The position numbers were made by a program, and so were the translations under genes. Of a stretch of 64,000 nucleotides of DNA, positions 57,082 to 64,000 are shown in pieces. The stretch is from Rhodococcus ruber NBRC 15591. Its GTDB lineage: Bacteria; Actinomycetota; Actinomycetes; Mycobacteriales; Mycobacteriaceae. Positions within the stretch are counted from its first letter, which is position 1, and each line of letters opens with the position of its first letter. The notes beneath the pieces are model-generated. The model did no database searches, was not told the DNA's origin, and saw nothing but the letters and a program-made list of their open reading frames with translations. The DNA is taken from positions 124,001 through 188,000 of the forward strand of contig NZ_BCXE01000022.1 of assembly GCF_001894945.1 (NCBI RefSeq), given 5' to 3'.

Positions 57082-59025
57082 ATGGCACAGCAGATACACG
57101 CCAGCGAGGAACAGTCGCGCGCTCTCGCAGAGGAGTCCCGCGAGACCAGCTGGCACAAGCCGTCGTTCGCAAAGGAGTTGTTTCTCGGGCGTCTGACCCT
57201 CGACCTCATCCATCCGTTCCCGCGGCCCACCCCCGACGAGGAGGCCCGGACCGAAGGGTTCCTGGCAGAGCTTCGCCGCTTCTGCGAGGGTGTGGACGGC
57301 AGCCGCATCGAGCGCGAGGCCCGGATTCCTGACGAATACGTCGCCGGATTGGCCGAGCTCGGCTGCTTCGGCATGAAGATCTCCCAGGAGTACGGCGGCC
57401 TGGGACTGTCGCAGGTGGCCTACAACCGCGCGCTGATGCTCGTGGCCAGCGCCCACCCGAGCCTCGGCGTCCTGTTGTCGGCGCATCAGTCCATCGGAGT
57501 GCCCGAACCCTTGAAGCTGGCCGGGACACCCGAACAGAAGCGCGCTTTCCTCCCGCGGTGTGCGCGGGGGGCGATTTCGGCCTTCCTGCTGACCGAGCCC
57601 GACGTGGGTTCCGATCCCGCCCGTCTCGCCTCGACGGCGGTGCCGGTGGAGAACGGCGACGCGTACGAACTCGACGGCGTGAAGCTGTGGACCACCAACG
57701 GAGTGGTCGCCGAACTGCTGGTGGTGATGGCGCGGGTGCCGCGCAGCGAGGGCCACCGCGGCGGCATCTCGGCGTTCGTCGTCGAGGCGAACACCCCGGG
57801 CATCACCGTCGAACGCCGCAACTCGTTCCTGGGCCTGAAGGGGATCGAGAACGGCCTCACCCGGCTGTACAAGGTGCGGGTGCCGAAGGAGAATCTCATC
57901 GGCCGCGAGGGTGACGGCCTGAAGATCGCCCTGACCACCCTCAACGCCGGCCGGCTCGCGATCCCGTCGATGTGCGCCGGTGCCGGCAAGTGGGCGCTCA
58001 AGATCGCCCGGGAATGGTCCGGCGCCCGTGTCCAGTGGGGTCGCCCGGTGGGTCGGCACGATGCGATTGCCGGCAAGATCGGATACATCGCGGCCACCAC
58101 GTTCGCCCTCGAAGCCGTGGTGGAACTGACCGGCCAGATGTGCGACGAGGACCGCAACGACATCCGCATCGAGGCGGCTCTGGCCAAGCTGTGGTCGAGC
58201 GAGGTGGCCTGCGAGATCGCCGACGAGTTGATGCAGATCCGAGGGGGACGCGGCTACGAGACGGCGGCGTCGCTCGCGGCCCGGGGGGAGCGGATGGTGC
58301 CCGCCGAGCAGCTCCTGCGGGACCTGCGGATCAACCGGATCTTCGAGGGCTCGAGCGAGATCATGCGGCTCTTCGTCGCCCGCGAAGCCGTGGATGCCCA
58401 CCTGCGGGTGGCGGGTGAGCTGGCCGATCCGAAAGCCACTCTGGACACGAAGGCCCGGGCCGCCGCCAAGGCGAGCGGCTTCTACGCCAAGTGGCTGCCC
58501 CAGTTGGTGGCGGGCAAGGGCCAGCTGCCCACCTCCTACGGCGAATTCGGTCCCGTGGCACACCATCTGCGCTACGTGGAGCGGTGTTCACGCAAGCTCG
58601 CTCGGTCCACGTTCTACGGCATGGCCCGGTGGCAGGGTGGTCTGGAGAAGCGGCAGAATTTCCTGGGGCGGCTCGTCGACATCGGCGCGGAACTGTTCGC
58701 CATGTCGGCAAGTTGCGTACGGGCGCAGATGTACCACACCGACGGTCACCCCGAGACGGATGCGGCCTACGAACTCGCCGACGTCTTCTGCCTCCAGGCG
58801 AAGCTCCGCGTGGACTCGCTGTTCGCCGCGTTGTGGACGCACACCGACGATGCCGACCGGCAGCTCACGGCCGACGTCCTCGACGGCCGCTACACCTGGC
58901 TGGAAAAGGGCGTGATCGATCCCAGCGAGGGCACGGGCCCGTGGATCGCCGAATGGTCGCCCGGGCCGTCGGTGGAGCAGAACCTCGCCCGCAGATTCCT
59001 CGGCGCCGACCATCCGGTGGTGTGA
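57082..59025 (+). CDS. acyl-CoA dehydrogenase
   Basis: 647 residues, ATG after GGGGAGGC. The N-terminal helical domain, the middle domain with AFLLTEPDVGSDPA and LWTTNG, and the C-terminal FAD-binding helices with QIRGGRGYE and RINRIFEGSSEIMRLFVAREAV are standard. A ~200-residue C-terminal extension follows, as in very-long-chain-type enzymes and some mycobacterial FadE proteins. It catalyses the first oxidation of acyl-CoA beta-oxidation; chain-length preference unknown. Confidence 0.93.
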   Translation: MAQQIHASEEQSRALAEESRETSWHKPSFAKELFLGRLTLDLIHPFPRPTPDEEARTEGFLAELRRFCEGVDGSRIEREARIPDEYVAGLAELGCFGMKISQEYGGLGLSQVAYNRALMLVASAHPSLGVLLSAHQSIGVPEPLKLAGTPEQKRAFLPRCARGAISAFLLTEPDVGSDPARLASTAVPVENGDAYELDGVKLWTTNGVVAELLVVMARVPRSEGHRGGISAFVVEANTPGITVERRNSFLGLKGIENGLTRLYKVRVPKENLIGREGDGLKIALTTLNAGRLAIPSMCAGAGKWALKIAREWSGARVQWGRPVGRHDAIAGKIGYIAATTFALEAVVELTGQMCDEDRNDIRIEAALAKLWSSEVACEIADELMQIRGGRGYETAASLAARGERMVPAEQLLRDLRINRIFEGSSEIMRLFVAREAVDAHLRVAGELADPKATLDTKARAAAKASGFYAKWLPQLVAGKGQLPTSYGEFGPVAHHLRYVERCSRKLARSTFYGMARWQGGLEKRQNFLGRLVDIGAELFAMSASCVRAQMYHTDGHPETDAAYELADVFCLQAKLRVDSLFAALWTHTDDADRQLTADVLDGRYTWLEKGVIDPSEGTGPWIAEWSPGPSVEQNLARRFLGADHPVV

Positions 59026-59050
59026 ACGGGCCGCCGGCCGCGCGCGCCCT

Positions 59051-59086
59051 GGTCAGCCGCGACAGCAATCGCTGTCGCGGCTGACC
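59051..59086. terminator. 16-bp perfect hairpin, bidirectional terminator
   Basis: GGTCAGCCGCGACAGC and GCTGTCGCGGCTGACC close over AATC. It lies between the convergent acyl-CoA dehydrogenase and lipase genes. Confidence 0.8.
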
Positions 59087-59117
59087 GTCCTGTCCGCGGA
59101 TCCCACGCGGCCGTCGG

Positions 59118-60416
59118 TCAGAAGGCGCCGCAGTTGGACGGTGCGGGCCGCCCGGCGAACCGGTCGTTCAGGTAGGCGACCGCTTCGGGCATGCCCGCGA
59201 CCAGCGGCAGCGCGTGATTGACGGCCAGGCCCGGCAGGATCGGCGGGGTGGTGTTCGTGGAGAACTGGACGGTGGCGCCGAGGGCGCACCAGTCCGTCGC
59301 GAGCCGGTGACCCTGGCCGTAGGGCACGATGTCGTCCATCGTTCCGTGCTGCACGAGTACCGGCACCGACGGCTGCAGGCGTCCGATCCGCTGCGCGGCG
59401 ATGGCTTCCTTCGCCTCCGGCAACCGGTCGACGACCACGCTCAGCGGCTCGCCCGTGCGGGTGTAGTCGTTCGTGCGCTGGAAGCCGTAGCGGAAGATCG
59501 TCTCCGGGGCGCACTGGTTCGCCACCGACTGCAGCATCTCGCGTCCCCGGTCGTTGATCTCGGCGTCGATGAGATCCCGGAGCTCGGGGTAGGCCTCGCC
59601 CAGGCCGTTGATCGTGTAGCCGATCACGCCGGTCAGTGCCGTTCCGTCGACCTGGTTCAGCGTGGCCTCGAGGTCCGCGGGCGGCGCACCGGCGTAGACG
59701 CCCACCAGGTTCAACTCGGGTGCGTAGGTCGGCTGCAGTTCGGCGGCCGCCGACACGGCACCCCCGCCCTGGGAGTACCCCCACAGGCCGACCGGCCCGT
59801 CGGGGGTGACGGACGCGGCGGGCAGGCTCTGGGCCGCCCGGACCGCATCGAGCACCGCGTGCGCCTCCGCGAGGCGGTTGACGTAGGTGTGGTGGCCCGG
59901 CGTCCCGAGACCGTCGTAATCGGTGACGACGACGGCGATGCCCTGCAGCAGCATGGTGTTGATCGACAGCAGTTCGTACTCGGTGAACAGGTCGAGCGGC
60001 GGGGTGTAGGACACGAGCGAGTTCAGCTGCTTGGACGGCGCACACTGGTCGCCTTGGCCCTGGGTGCCCGGCGCGATCGCGACGAGCGGCCGCGGACCGG
60101 GACCGTTCCAGGGCAGCGACGGCTCGAGGTAGGTGCCGCCGACGGCGTTGGGGTCGCCGTTCGCATCGAGGCTGCGGTAGAGCAGCCGGGTGCCCTGTGC
60201 CGGGAACACGCCCTGCGGCGTCGGGACGCGGACGGCGAGGTCGGACGGTCCGCTGCGGAGTACGGCGCCGGAGGCGCCGGCCAGGTCGAGCGGAGGATCG
60301 TAGAAGTTCGCGTCCGCGCCCGCCGTCGCCGGCGCCGCGAGCATCGTTCCCGTCAGCGCCGCGGCCGTCGCCGCGGCGCCGACCCATCGTCGGGCGCGCC
60401 CCATCCCCATCCCCAT
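59118..60416 (-). CDS. secretory lipase family protein (LIP)
   Basis: 432 residues from the first of three in-frame ATGs (60416, 60410, 60404) spaced by a repeated GGGATG; AAGGGA lies before the first. A signal peptide (MGRARRWVGAAATAAAL... ATAGADA) is followed by an alpha/beta hydrolase core: nucleophile Ser215 in GYSQGG, a likely Asp in HGTMDDIVP and a His in NHALPL. Such enzymes cleave triacylglycerols or other esters outside the cell. Confidence 0.9.
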   Translation of the reverse strand: MGMGMGRARRWVGAAATAAALTGTMLAAPATAGADANFYDPPLDLAGASGAVLRSGPSDLAVRVPTPQGVFPAQGTRLLYRSLDANGDPNAVGGTYLEPSLPWNGPGPRPLVAIAPGTQGQGDQCAPSKQLNSLVSYTPPLDLFTEYELLSINTMLLQGIAVVVTDYDGLGTPGHHTYVNRLAEAHAVLDAVRAAQSLPAASVTPDGPVGLWGYSQGGGAVSAAAELQPTYAPELNLVGVYAGAPPADLEATLNQVDGTALTGVIGYTINGLGEAYPELRDLIDAEINDRGREMLQSVANQCAPETIFRYGFQRTNDYTRTGEPLSVVVDRLPEAKEAIAAQRIGRLQPSVPVLVQHGTMDDIVPYGQGHRLATDWCALGATVQFSTNTTPPILPGLAVNHALPLVAGMPEAVAYLNDRFAGRPAPSNCGAF

Positions 60417-60590
60417 CCCCACGGTCCCTTCACAGGTCGATGTCCGTGTGTCGGACGACACAAGCGGTACGCACTGTAACAGCTAACTTACCGGCGCGTA
60501 AGTGCGCATTTCGCATCTTGTGACCCGCACACGAGGTCGCGATCCGTCGTTTGTGCCCCCGCATCGCCGCTGGTCGGAGACAATCCGGGC

Positions 60591-61271
60591 ATGACCGCGG
60601 AGCGCAGCGAACCGCACCTGCACCGGCTGACCACCCCGCACGCCGCCGCCGCCGTCGGGATCGTGTTCGCGGTCCTGTTCACGACGAGCATCGTCCTGAT
60701 CCGTCAGGCGATCCCGGCGGACCCCTTCGGCACGACCGAGTGGCTGGACGCCGGCCGCTCACGGCTCACCGTCGCACTGATGCTGTCCCAGTTCGCCTGC
60801 ATCGCGTTCCTGTGGTTCATCGGTGCGCTCCGGCACCGGCTGGGCGACCTCGAGGACCAGTTCTTCTCGACGGTCTTCGTCGGCAGCGGCCTGTTGTTCC
60901 TGGCGCTCATCCTCGTCACGATGGCCAGTGCCGGCGGTCTGCTCCTGGCGGACCAGGCGGCGGCCGTCCCTGCCCAGGAGTCGGCCGCCTTCGCGCACGC
61001 GCTGATCCTGCAGATCAGCAACGTCTACTCGATCCGGATGGCCGCGGTCTTCATGATCTCGCTGGCCACCATCTGGATGCGCACCGGGCTGATGCCCCGA
61101 TGGCTGGTCGCCCCCACCTACCTACTCGCTCTCGTCCTGCTGTTCGCGGTGACCGAGGCGCTGTGGCTCACCCTGGTCTTCCCGGCCTGGGTGGCCGTGA
61201 TCAGCCTGTTCCTGCTGACCCACGCCCGGCAGGCGTTCCCGCCCCGGCGGACGATCCGGCCGAGAACCTGA
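60591..61271 (+). CDS. integral membrane protein of unknown function
   Basis: 226 residues. About six hydrophobic helices, including AAVGIVFAVLFTTSIVLI, LTVALMLSQFACIAFLWFIG, LLFLALILVTMASAGGLLL and LLALVLLFAVTEALWLTLVF, with short loops and a basic C-terminus. No transporter or enzyme motif seen. Alone, followed by a hairpin. Confidence 0.75.
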   Translation: MTAERSEPHLHRLTTPHAAAAVGIVFAVLFTTSIVLIRQAIPADPFGTTEWLDAGRSRLTVALMLSQFACIAFLWFIGALRHRLGDLEDQFFSTVFVGSGLLFLALILVTMASAGGLLLADQAAAVPAQESAAFAHALILQISNVYSIRMAAVFMISLATIWMRTGLMPRWLVAPTYLLALVLLFAVTEALWLTLVFPAWVAVISLFLLTHARQAFPPRRTIRPRT

Positions 61272-61287
61272 CAGGTGCCACCCCCGC

Positions 61288-61305
61288 CGGATGCGAGAGC
61301 ATCCG
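61288..61305. terminator. hairpin after the membrane protein gene
   Basis: CGGATGC and GCATCCG form a perfect 7-bp stem over GAGA, 17 bases after the stop at 61271. Confidence 0.55.
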
Positions 61306-61476
61306 TCCGCAACTGCCGCAGCCTCGAGACCCTGGGTGCGCACGGGCGGTGCTGATCTCACGCGCGAATCCTAGTGGTCCCTGCAAGATCCCGCGCGATG
61401 CTACGGCGCGGCTTCCCCGGCCGTGGCCGAGTCGGTAGCAAGATGTACGCCGATCGTTGTCTACAGGAGGTTTGAC

Positions 61477-62658
61477 ATGGCTGTGGGAGTCGGTCTCCGG
61501 ATCGGGAGCGTGGTGTCCACCGCGGTCCTCGCTTCCAACGACCCCGGCAGTCCCGATCCTGTCGTCATAGCCCGGGACACCGTCCTGCACATCGACTCCG
61601 ACGGCACCACCGTCCTCGGCGGCGCCCCGCATCCGGCCGGCGAGGCCCGCTACCTGTCGGGATTCCTCGGCCGGGTCGGCGATCCCGCCGGCGTCACCGC
61701 CAGCGACGGACGCATCTACCGGGCCGAGGACTCGATGGCCACGGCAATCGCCTGCCTGCTGCACGAATGCCCCCCGCTGCCACCGGACAGCGGACCCGAC
61801 GGCGACCTGCCGAGCGTCACCGCCACCTACCCGTCACGGTGGGACCAGTCCACCGTGGCCGCACTGCGGGCCGCGCTCGACTATGCGGACCTGCGGCACA
61901 TCGCCCTCGTGTCGGACGCCGAGGCGGCCGCGACGTGGTACGCCTCGGAGATCTCGGAGACTCCGGGACAGCTCGTCGGCATCTTCCACGTCGACGACGG
62001 CGGCTCGACCGTCAACCTCGTGCGTTCCGGCGTCTCGGCCGGCAAGGCGTTCCGGTTCGCCGCCAAGAGCGCCCCGTCCCCCGCGGCCCAGCTGGCCACC
62101 GCCCTCGGCGCCTTCGGCTGGCTTTCGCACAATCTGGACGCCGTCGTGGTGATGGGCGACGGGTTCGTCGCGCGCGACCGCTCGCACGTGCAGTCCATCG
62201 CGGACAGCCTCGCCGCGAAACTCGGGGTACGCACCCTCGTCGGACCCGGTCCCGAGCAGACCGCCGCCCTCGGGGCCGCCATCCTCGCGGCCGGCTTCAC
62301 ACCCGCACGCGTGGTCAAGGCGCGGATCGGACTGCCCCCGTCGTACGACGTCACCGATGTTCTCACCGGTGGCATTCCGCGCATCCGTGAACTCGAGGCG
62401 GCCGAGCGTGCCCGGGCCGAAGCGGCGGCCGAACGGGACAGGGCAGCGGGCGCACCCGCGAGCCCCGCACCCGTTCCCGCGACGACCGGCGCCGACCACC
62501 GATCCGGCGACGCGCGGCCCGAGGACGGCGACGCCGACGACACCGCCGGCGCGACGCTCACCTCCACCGCGACGCCGCCGAGCCGCAACTACTCGGCGAT
62601 CGGAGCCGTGGTCGCGGTGATCCTGTTGCTGGCCTTCGCGGCCGTCGCGCTGCTCTGA
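61477..62658 (+). CDS. actin/Hsp70-like ATPase-fold membrane protein (DUF7159-like)
   Basis: 393 residues, ATG after CAGGAGG. The first ~300 residues show an actin/Hsp70-like pattern: an N-terminal GVGLRIGSVVSTAVLAS, HVDDGGSTVNLVRSG like a phosphate-2 loop, and VVVMGDGFVARD with GPGPEQTAALGAAILAAGF near the end. An acidic, Ala/Asp-rich linker leads to one C-terminal membrane helix (IGAVVAVILLLAFAAVALL). Related mycobacterial proteins have no assigned role. Whether it binds ATP is uncertain. Confidence 0.65.
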   Translation: MAVGVGLRIGSVVSTAVLASNDPGSPDPVVIARDTVLHIDSDGTTVLGGAPHPAGEARYLSGFLGRVGDPAGVTASDGRIYRAEDSMATAIACLLHECPPLPPDSGPDGDLPSVTATYPSRWDQSTVAALRAALDYADLRHIALVSDAEAAATWYASEISETPGQLVGIFHVDDGGSTVNLVRSGVSAGKAFRFAAKSAPSPAAQLATALGAFGWLSHNLDAVVVMGDGFVARDRSHVQSIADSLAAKLGVRTLVGPGPEQTAALGAAILAAGFTPARVVKARIGLPPSYDVTDVLTGGIPRIRELEAAERARAEAAAERDRAAGAPASPAPVPATTGADHRSGDARPEDGDADDTAGATLTSTATPPSRNYSAIGAVVAVILLLAFAAVALL

Positions 62659-62667
62659 CCGCCCGGT

Positions 62668-63627
62668 TCAGTTCTCCGCGAGGCTGGTCAGCACCGCGGC
62701 ATCCTCCGCACCGAACTTGTCCTCGAGGACCTCGGGGCTGTAGTCGAGATCGATCTCCTCGACGGGCCGGCCCCGGGCGGATTCGATGGCCCCGAGCCGT
62801 CGCTGGGCGCGGTCGGCGGCGTAGGAGACGAACTCGTCGGGATCGAGACCGAAGGGCTGTTCTTCGAACTGGTCGTTGACCCACTGGATCATGCCGAGCG
62901 CGAGCGGCAGCAACTCCCCCATGCGCTGCTGCACGACATCCCAGTTCGAGTCGTCGGCGGCGACGTGGCGGCGGCACGTGAAGGTTCCCCATGCCATGTG
63001 CCGGCGTTCGTCGTCGCCGATCCGGCGCACGAGTTCCTGCATCCCGGGCAGGATCCCGCGTTTCGTGCACACCTTCTGCCAGGCGTAGTACCCGGTGAGG
63101 GCGAGGCTGCCCTCGATGACGTGGTTGTAGGTGACGCTGGCGCGGACCTGGCTGGCGGGGCTCGGATCGGTCTCGAGGACACGCAACGAGTGGGGCAGTT
63201 CCTCGTAGAACAGCTGCCGGTAGTAGGGGTTGTCCGCGACGTAGGGGTGCAGGTCCGCGGTCAGGCCCACCGCGTCCATCCACAGCCGGAAGACCTGGGT
63301 GTGCTTGGCCTCCTCGAAGCAGAACTGGGTCAGGTACATCTCGTCGCCGAGACGGCCCTCGGCGGCCATCGCCCGCAGGAACGGCTGGATGTCCTGGGTG
63401 ACGGCTTCCTCACCGGCCACGAACTGTGCGACGAGATAGGTGGCGCTGCGGTGCTGCTCGCTGTTGAGCTCGTTCCAGTCGGCGGCGTCGCGGCTGAAGT
63501 CCAGATCGAGCGGATCCCAGAACTTCGCGTTGCCCTTCGCGAACAGCCGCAGCGGGAAGGCGTCCCAGTGCAGTCCCCCCGCGCGCAGGGTTCCGAAGCC
63601 CTGACGTTCCGGCAGTGCTGTAGTCAT
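62668..63627 (-). CDS. R2-like ligand-binding oxidase (R2lox)
   Basis: 319 residues from the ATG at 63627 (AAAGGCGG upstream). A ferritin-like helical fold whose metal ligands Glu73, Glu106, His109, Glu172, Glu207 and His210 all match M. tuberculosis R2lox (Rv0233) with a constant offset of five. Val76 and Tyr167, which form the unusual Val-Tyr ether crosslink, are also kept. R2lox carries a Mn/Fe cofactor and binds a fatty acid; physiological substrate unknown. It is not a true ribonucleotide reductase subunit. Confidence 0.93.
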   Translation of the reverse strand: MTTALPERQGFGTLRAGGLHWDAFPLRLFAKGNAKFWDPLDLDFSRDAADWNELNSEQHRSATYLVAQFVAGEEAVTQDIQPFLRAMAAEGRLGDEMYLTQFCFEEAKHTQVFRLWMDAVGLTADLHPYVADNPYYRQLFYEELPHSLRVLETDPSPASQVRASVTYNHVIEGSLALTGYYAWQKVCTKRGILPGMQELVRRIGDDERRHMAWGTFTCRRHVAADDSNWDVVQQRMGELLPLALGMIQWVNDQFEEQPFGLDPDEFVSYAADRAQRRLGAIESARGRPVEEIDLDYSPEVLEDKFGAEDAAVLTSLAEN

Positions 63628-63730
63628 GAGCGTGCCGCCTTTCCTCGACCCGGATGGACGCGTGTCCTGACGGTAGCGCCATTTCGGCCGGGTGTGACGG
63701 GAACCATACAAACTGTAGGTACGGCGGTGC

Positions 63731-63763
63731 CCCGGCCGGGATTCCACGCGGATCCCGGCCGGG
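63731..63763. terminator. 12-bp perfect hairpin after the peroxidase gene
   Basis: CCCGGCCGGGAT and ATCCCGGCCGGG pair around a 9-base loop. It lies 11 bases past the stop of the minus-strand peroxidase gene and before the R2lox start. Confidence 0.7.
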
Positions 63764-63774
63764 AGCAGGCTCCG

Positions 63775-64000
63775 TCAGCCCTCGAACAGGGTGTCACCCG
63801 GGTATCCCCCGGGACCGAATCCGGGTGGGACGGCGAACACCGCCGACCCGACCGGGGTGATCCACGGGTTCAGCGCGTCGTGCTCGGCGAGCCGCTGTTG
63901 CACCGGGACGAACTGCGCGTCCACGTCGGCCTGGTACGCCGCGAACAACAGTCCGGCGCCGTCCGGGTCGTCGTAGTTGTAGCCGCGTCGCAGGAACTGC
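63775..64000 (-). CDS. DyP-type peroxidase, C-terminal part (gene continues past the right edge)
   Basis: The last 74 codons are in the window; the 5' end is beyond 64000. RRGYNYDDPDGAGLLFAAYQ, then DAQFVPVQQRLAEHD, then VGSAVFAVPPG and GGYPGDTLFEG match the conserved C-terminus of dye-decolorizing haem peroxidases, including EfeB-like and encapsulin-cargo forms. The haem-ligand region is not visible, so the subfamily cannot be told. Confidence 0.85.
   Translation of the reverse strand, partial: QFLRRGYNYDDPDGAGLLFAAYQADVDAQFVPVQQRLAEHDALNPWITPVGSAVFAVPPGFGPGGYPGDTLFEG

Noticed and set aside
62668-63627. True ribonucleotide reductase R2 subunit
   Set aside because: The ligand set with Val76/Tyr167 is that of R2lox, and no large subunit gene is nearby.

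Overview
The window is high-GC actinobacterial DNA, most likely from Rhodococcus or a close mycolic-acid-containing relative (Nocardiaceae). This rests on gene content. A cell-wall and division cluster matches the mycobacterial block fhaA-fhaB-pstP-rodA-pbpA-pknA-pknB-trpG-DUF881-crgA-PH protein-ppiA-cwsA, beside a tRNA-Leu. Other markers are a SigK/RskA pair next to an MPT70-like fasciclin lipoprotein, a bifunctional LysX, an MMPL transporter, an R2-like ligand-binding oxidase and cutinase/lipase-type secreted hydrolases. Nearly every gene is a chromosomal housekeeping or accessory gene. I saw no prophage, insertion sequence or CRISPR array. In mycobacteria the pknAB block lies beside gyrA/dnaA. 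Together with one near-perfect parS site and actinobacterial DnaA boxes this suggests an origin-proximal segment, although dnaA itself is not in the window.

Layout. 1-5.0 kb: a possible small protein, two overlapping NAD-binding proteins, and a BCCT osmolyte transporter bracketed by two copies of a 39-bp palindromic repeat. 5.2-8.8 kb: a lipocalin and a fasciclin lipoprotein (minus strand) facing an alpha/beta hydrolase and sigK-rskA (plus strand). Two divergent SigK-type promoters lie between them. 8.8-13.3 kb: marR with a divergent MMPL pump sharing a palindromic operator, a short HPF-family protein and a DUF2254 membrane protein. 13.5-21.4 kb: a complete kdpFABCDE potassium-uptake operon preceded by an unlisted 31-residue membrane peptide. 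21.5-31.1 kb: lysX, parS, a histidine phosphatase, small proteins, a regulator with its operator, an SDR, a DUF523 protein, a cutinase-like enzyme and a secreted protein with six VTN repeats. 31.1-37.3 kb: a 23-bp tandem array touching the stop codon of gltD, then gltD-gltB. 37.6-41.9 kb: tetR with a divergent FAD monooxygenase, an IlvG-like ThDP enzyme, and a 480-bp palindrome-rich intergenic stretch.

41.9-56.7 kb: tRNA-Leu(CAG) and the serine/threonine kinase, elongation and division cluster. FhaB-PstP-RodA-PbpA-PknA-PknB run head to tail with 1-4 bp overlaps or tiny gaps, so the kinases, their phosphatase, the FHA readers and the elongasome/PBP targets are co-expressed. Antisense to them are trpG and a DUF881 gene; crgA, a PH-like protein, rhomboid, ppiA and cwsA follow. 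56.7-64 kb: synteny with mycobacteria stops after cwsA. There follow a small membrane protein, an acyl-CoA dehydrogenase, a secretory lipase, a membrane protein of unknown role, an actin/Hsp70-like protein, R2lox and the 3' end of a DyP-type peroxidase gene.

I did not find a clearly new multi-gene system. The signals most worth following are the divergent SigK promoters with an apparently leaderless hydrolase gene, the two families of palindromic/tandem repeats that share the 9-mer TGTCACATT, the palindrome-rich 41.05-41.53 kb region with inverted DnaA boxes, and several small unlisted proteins.
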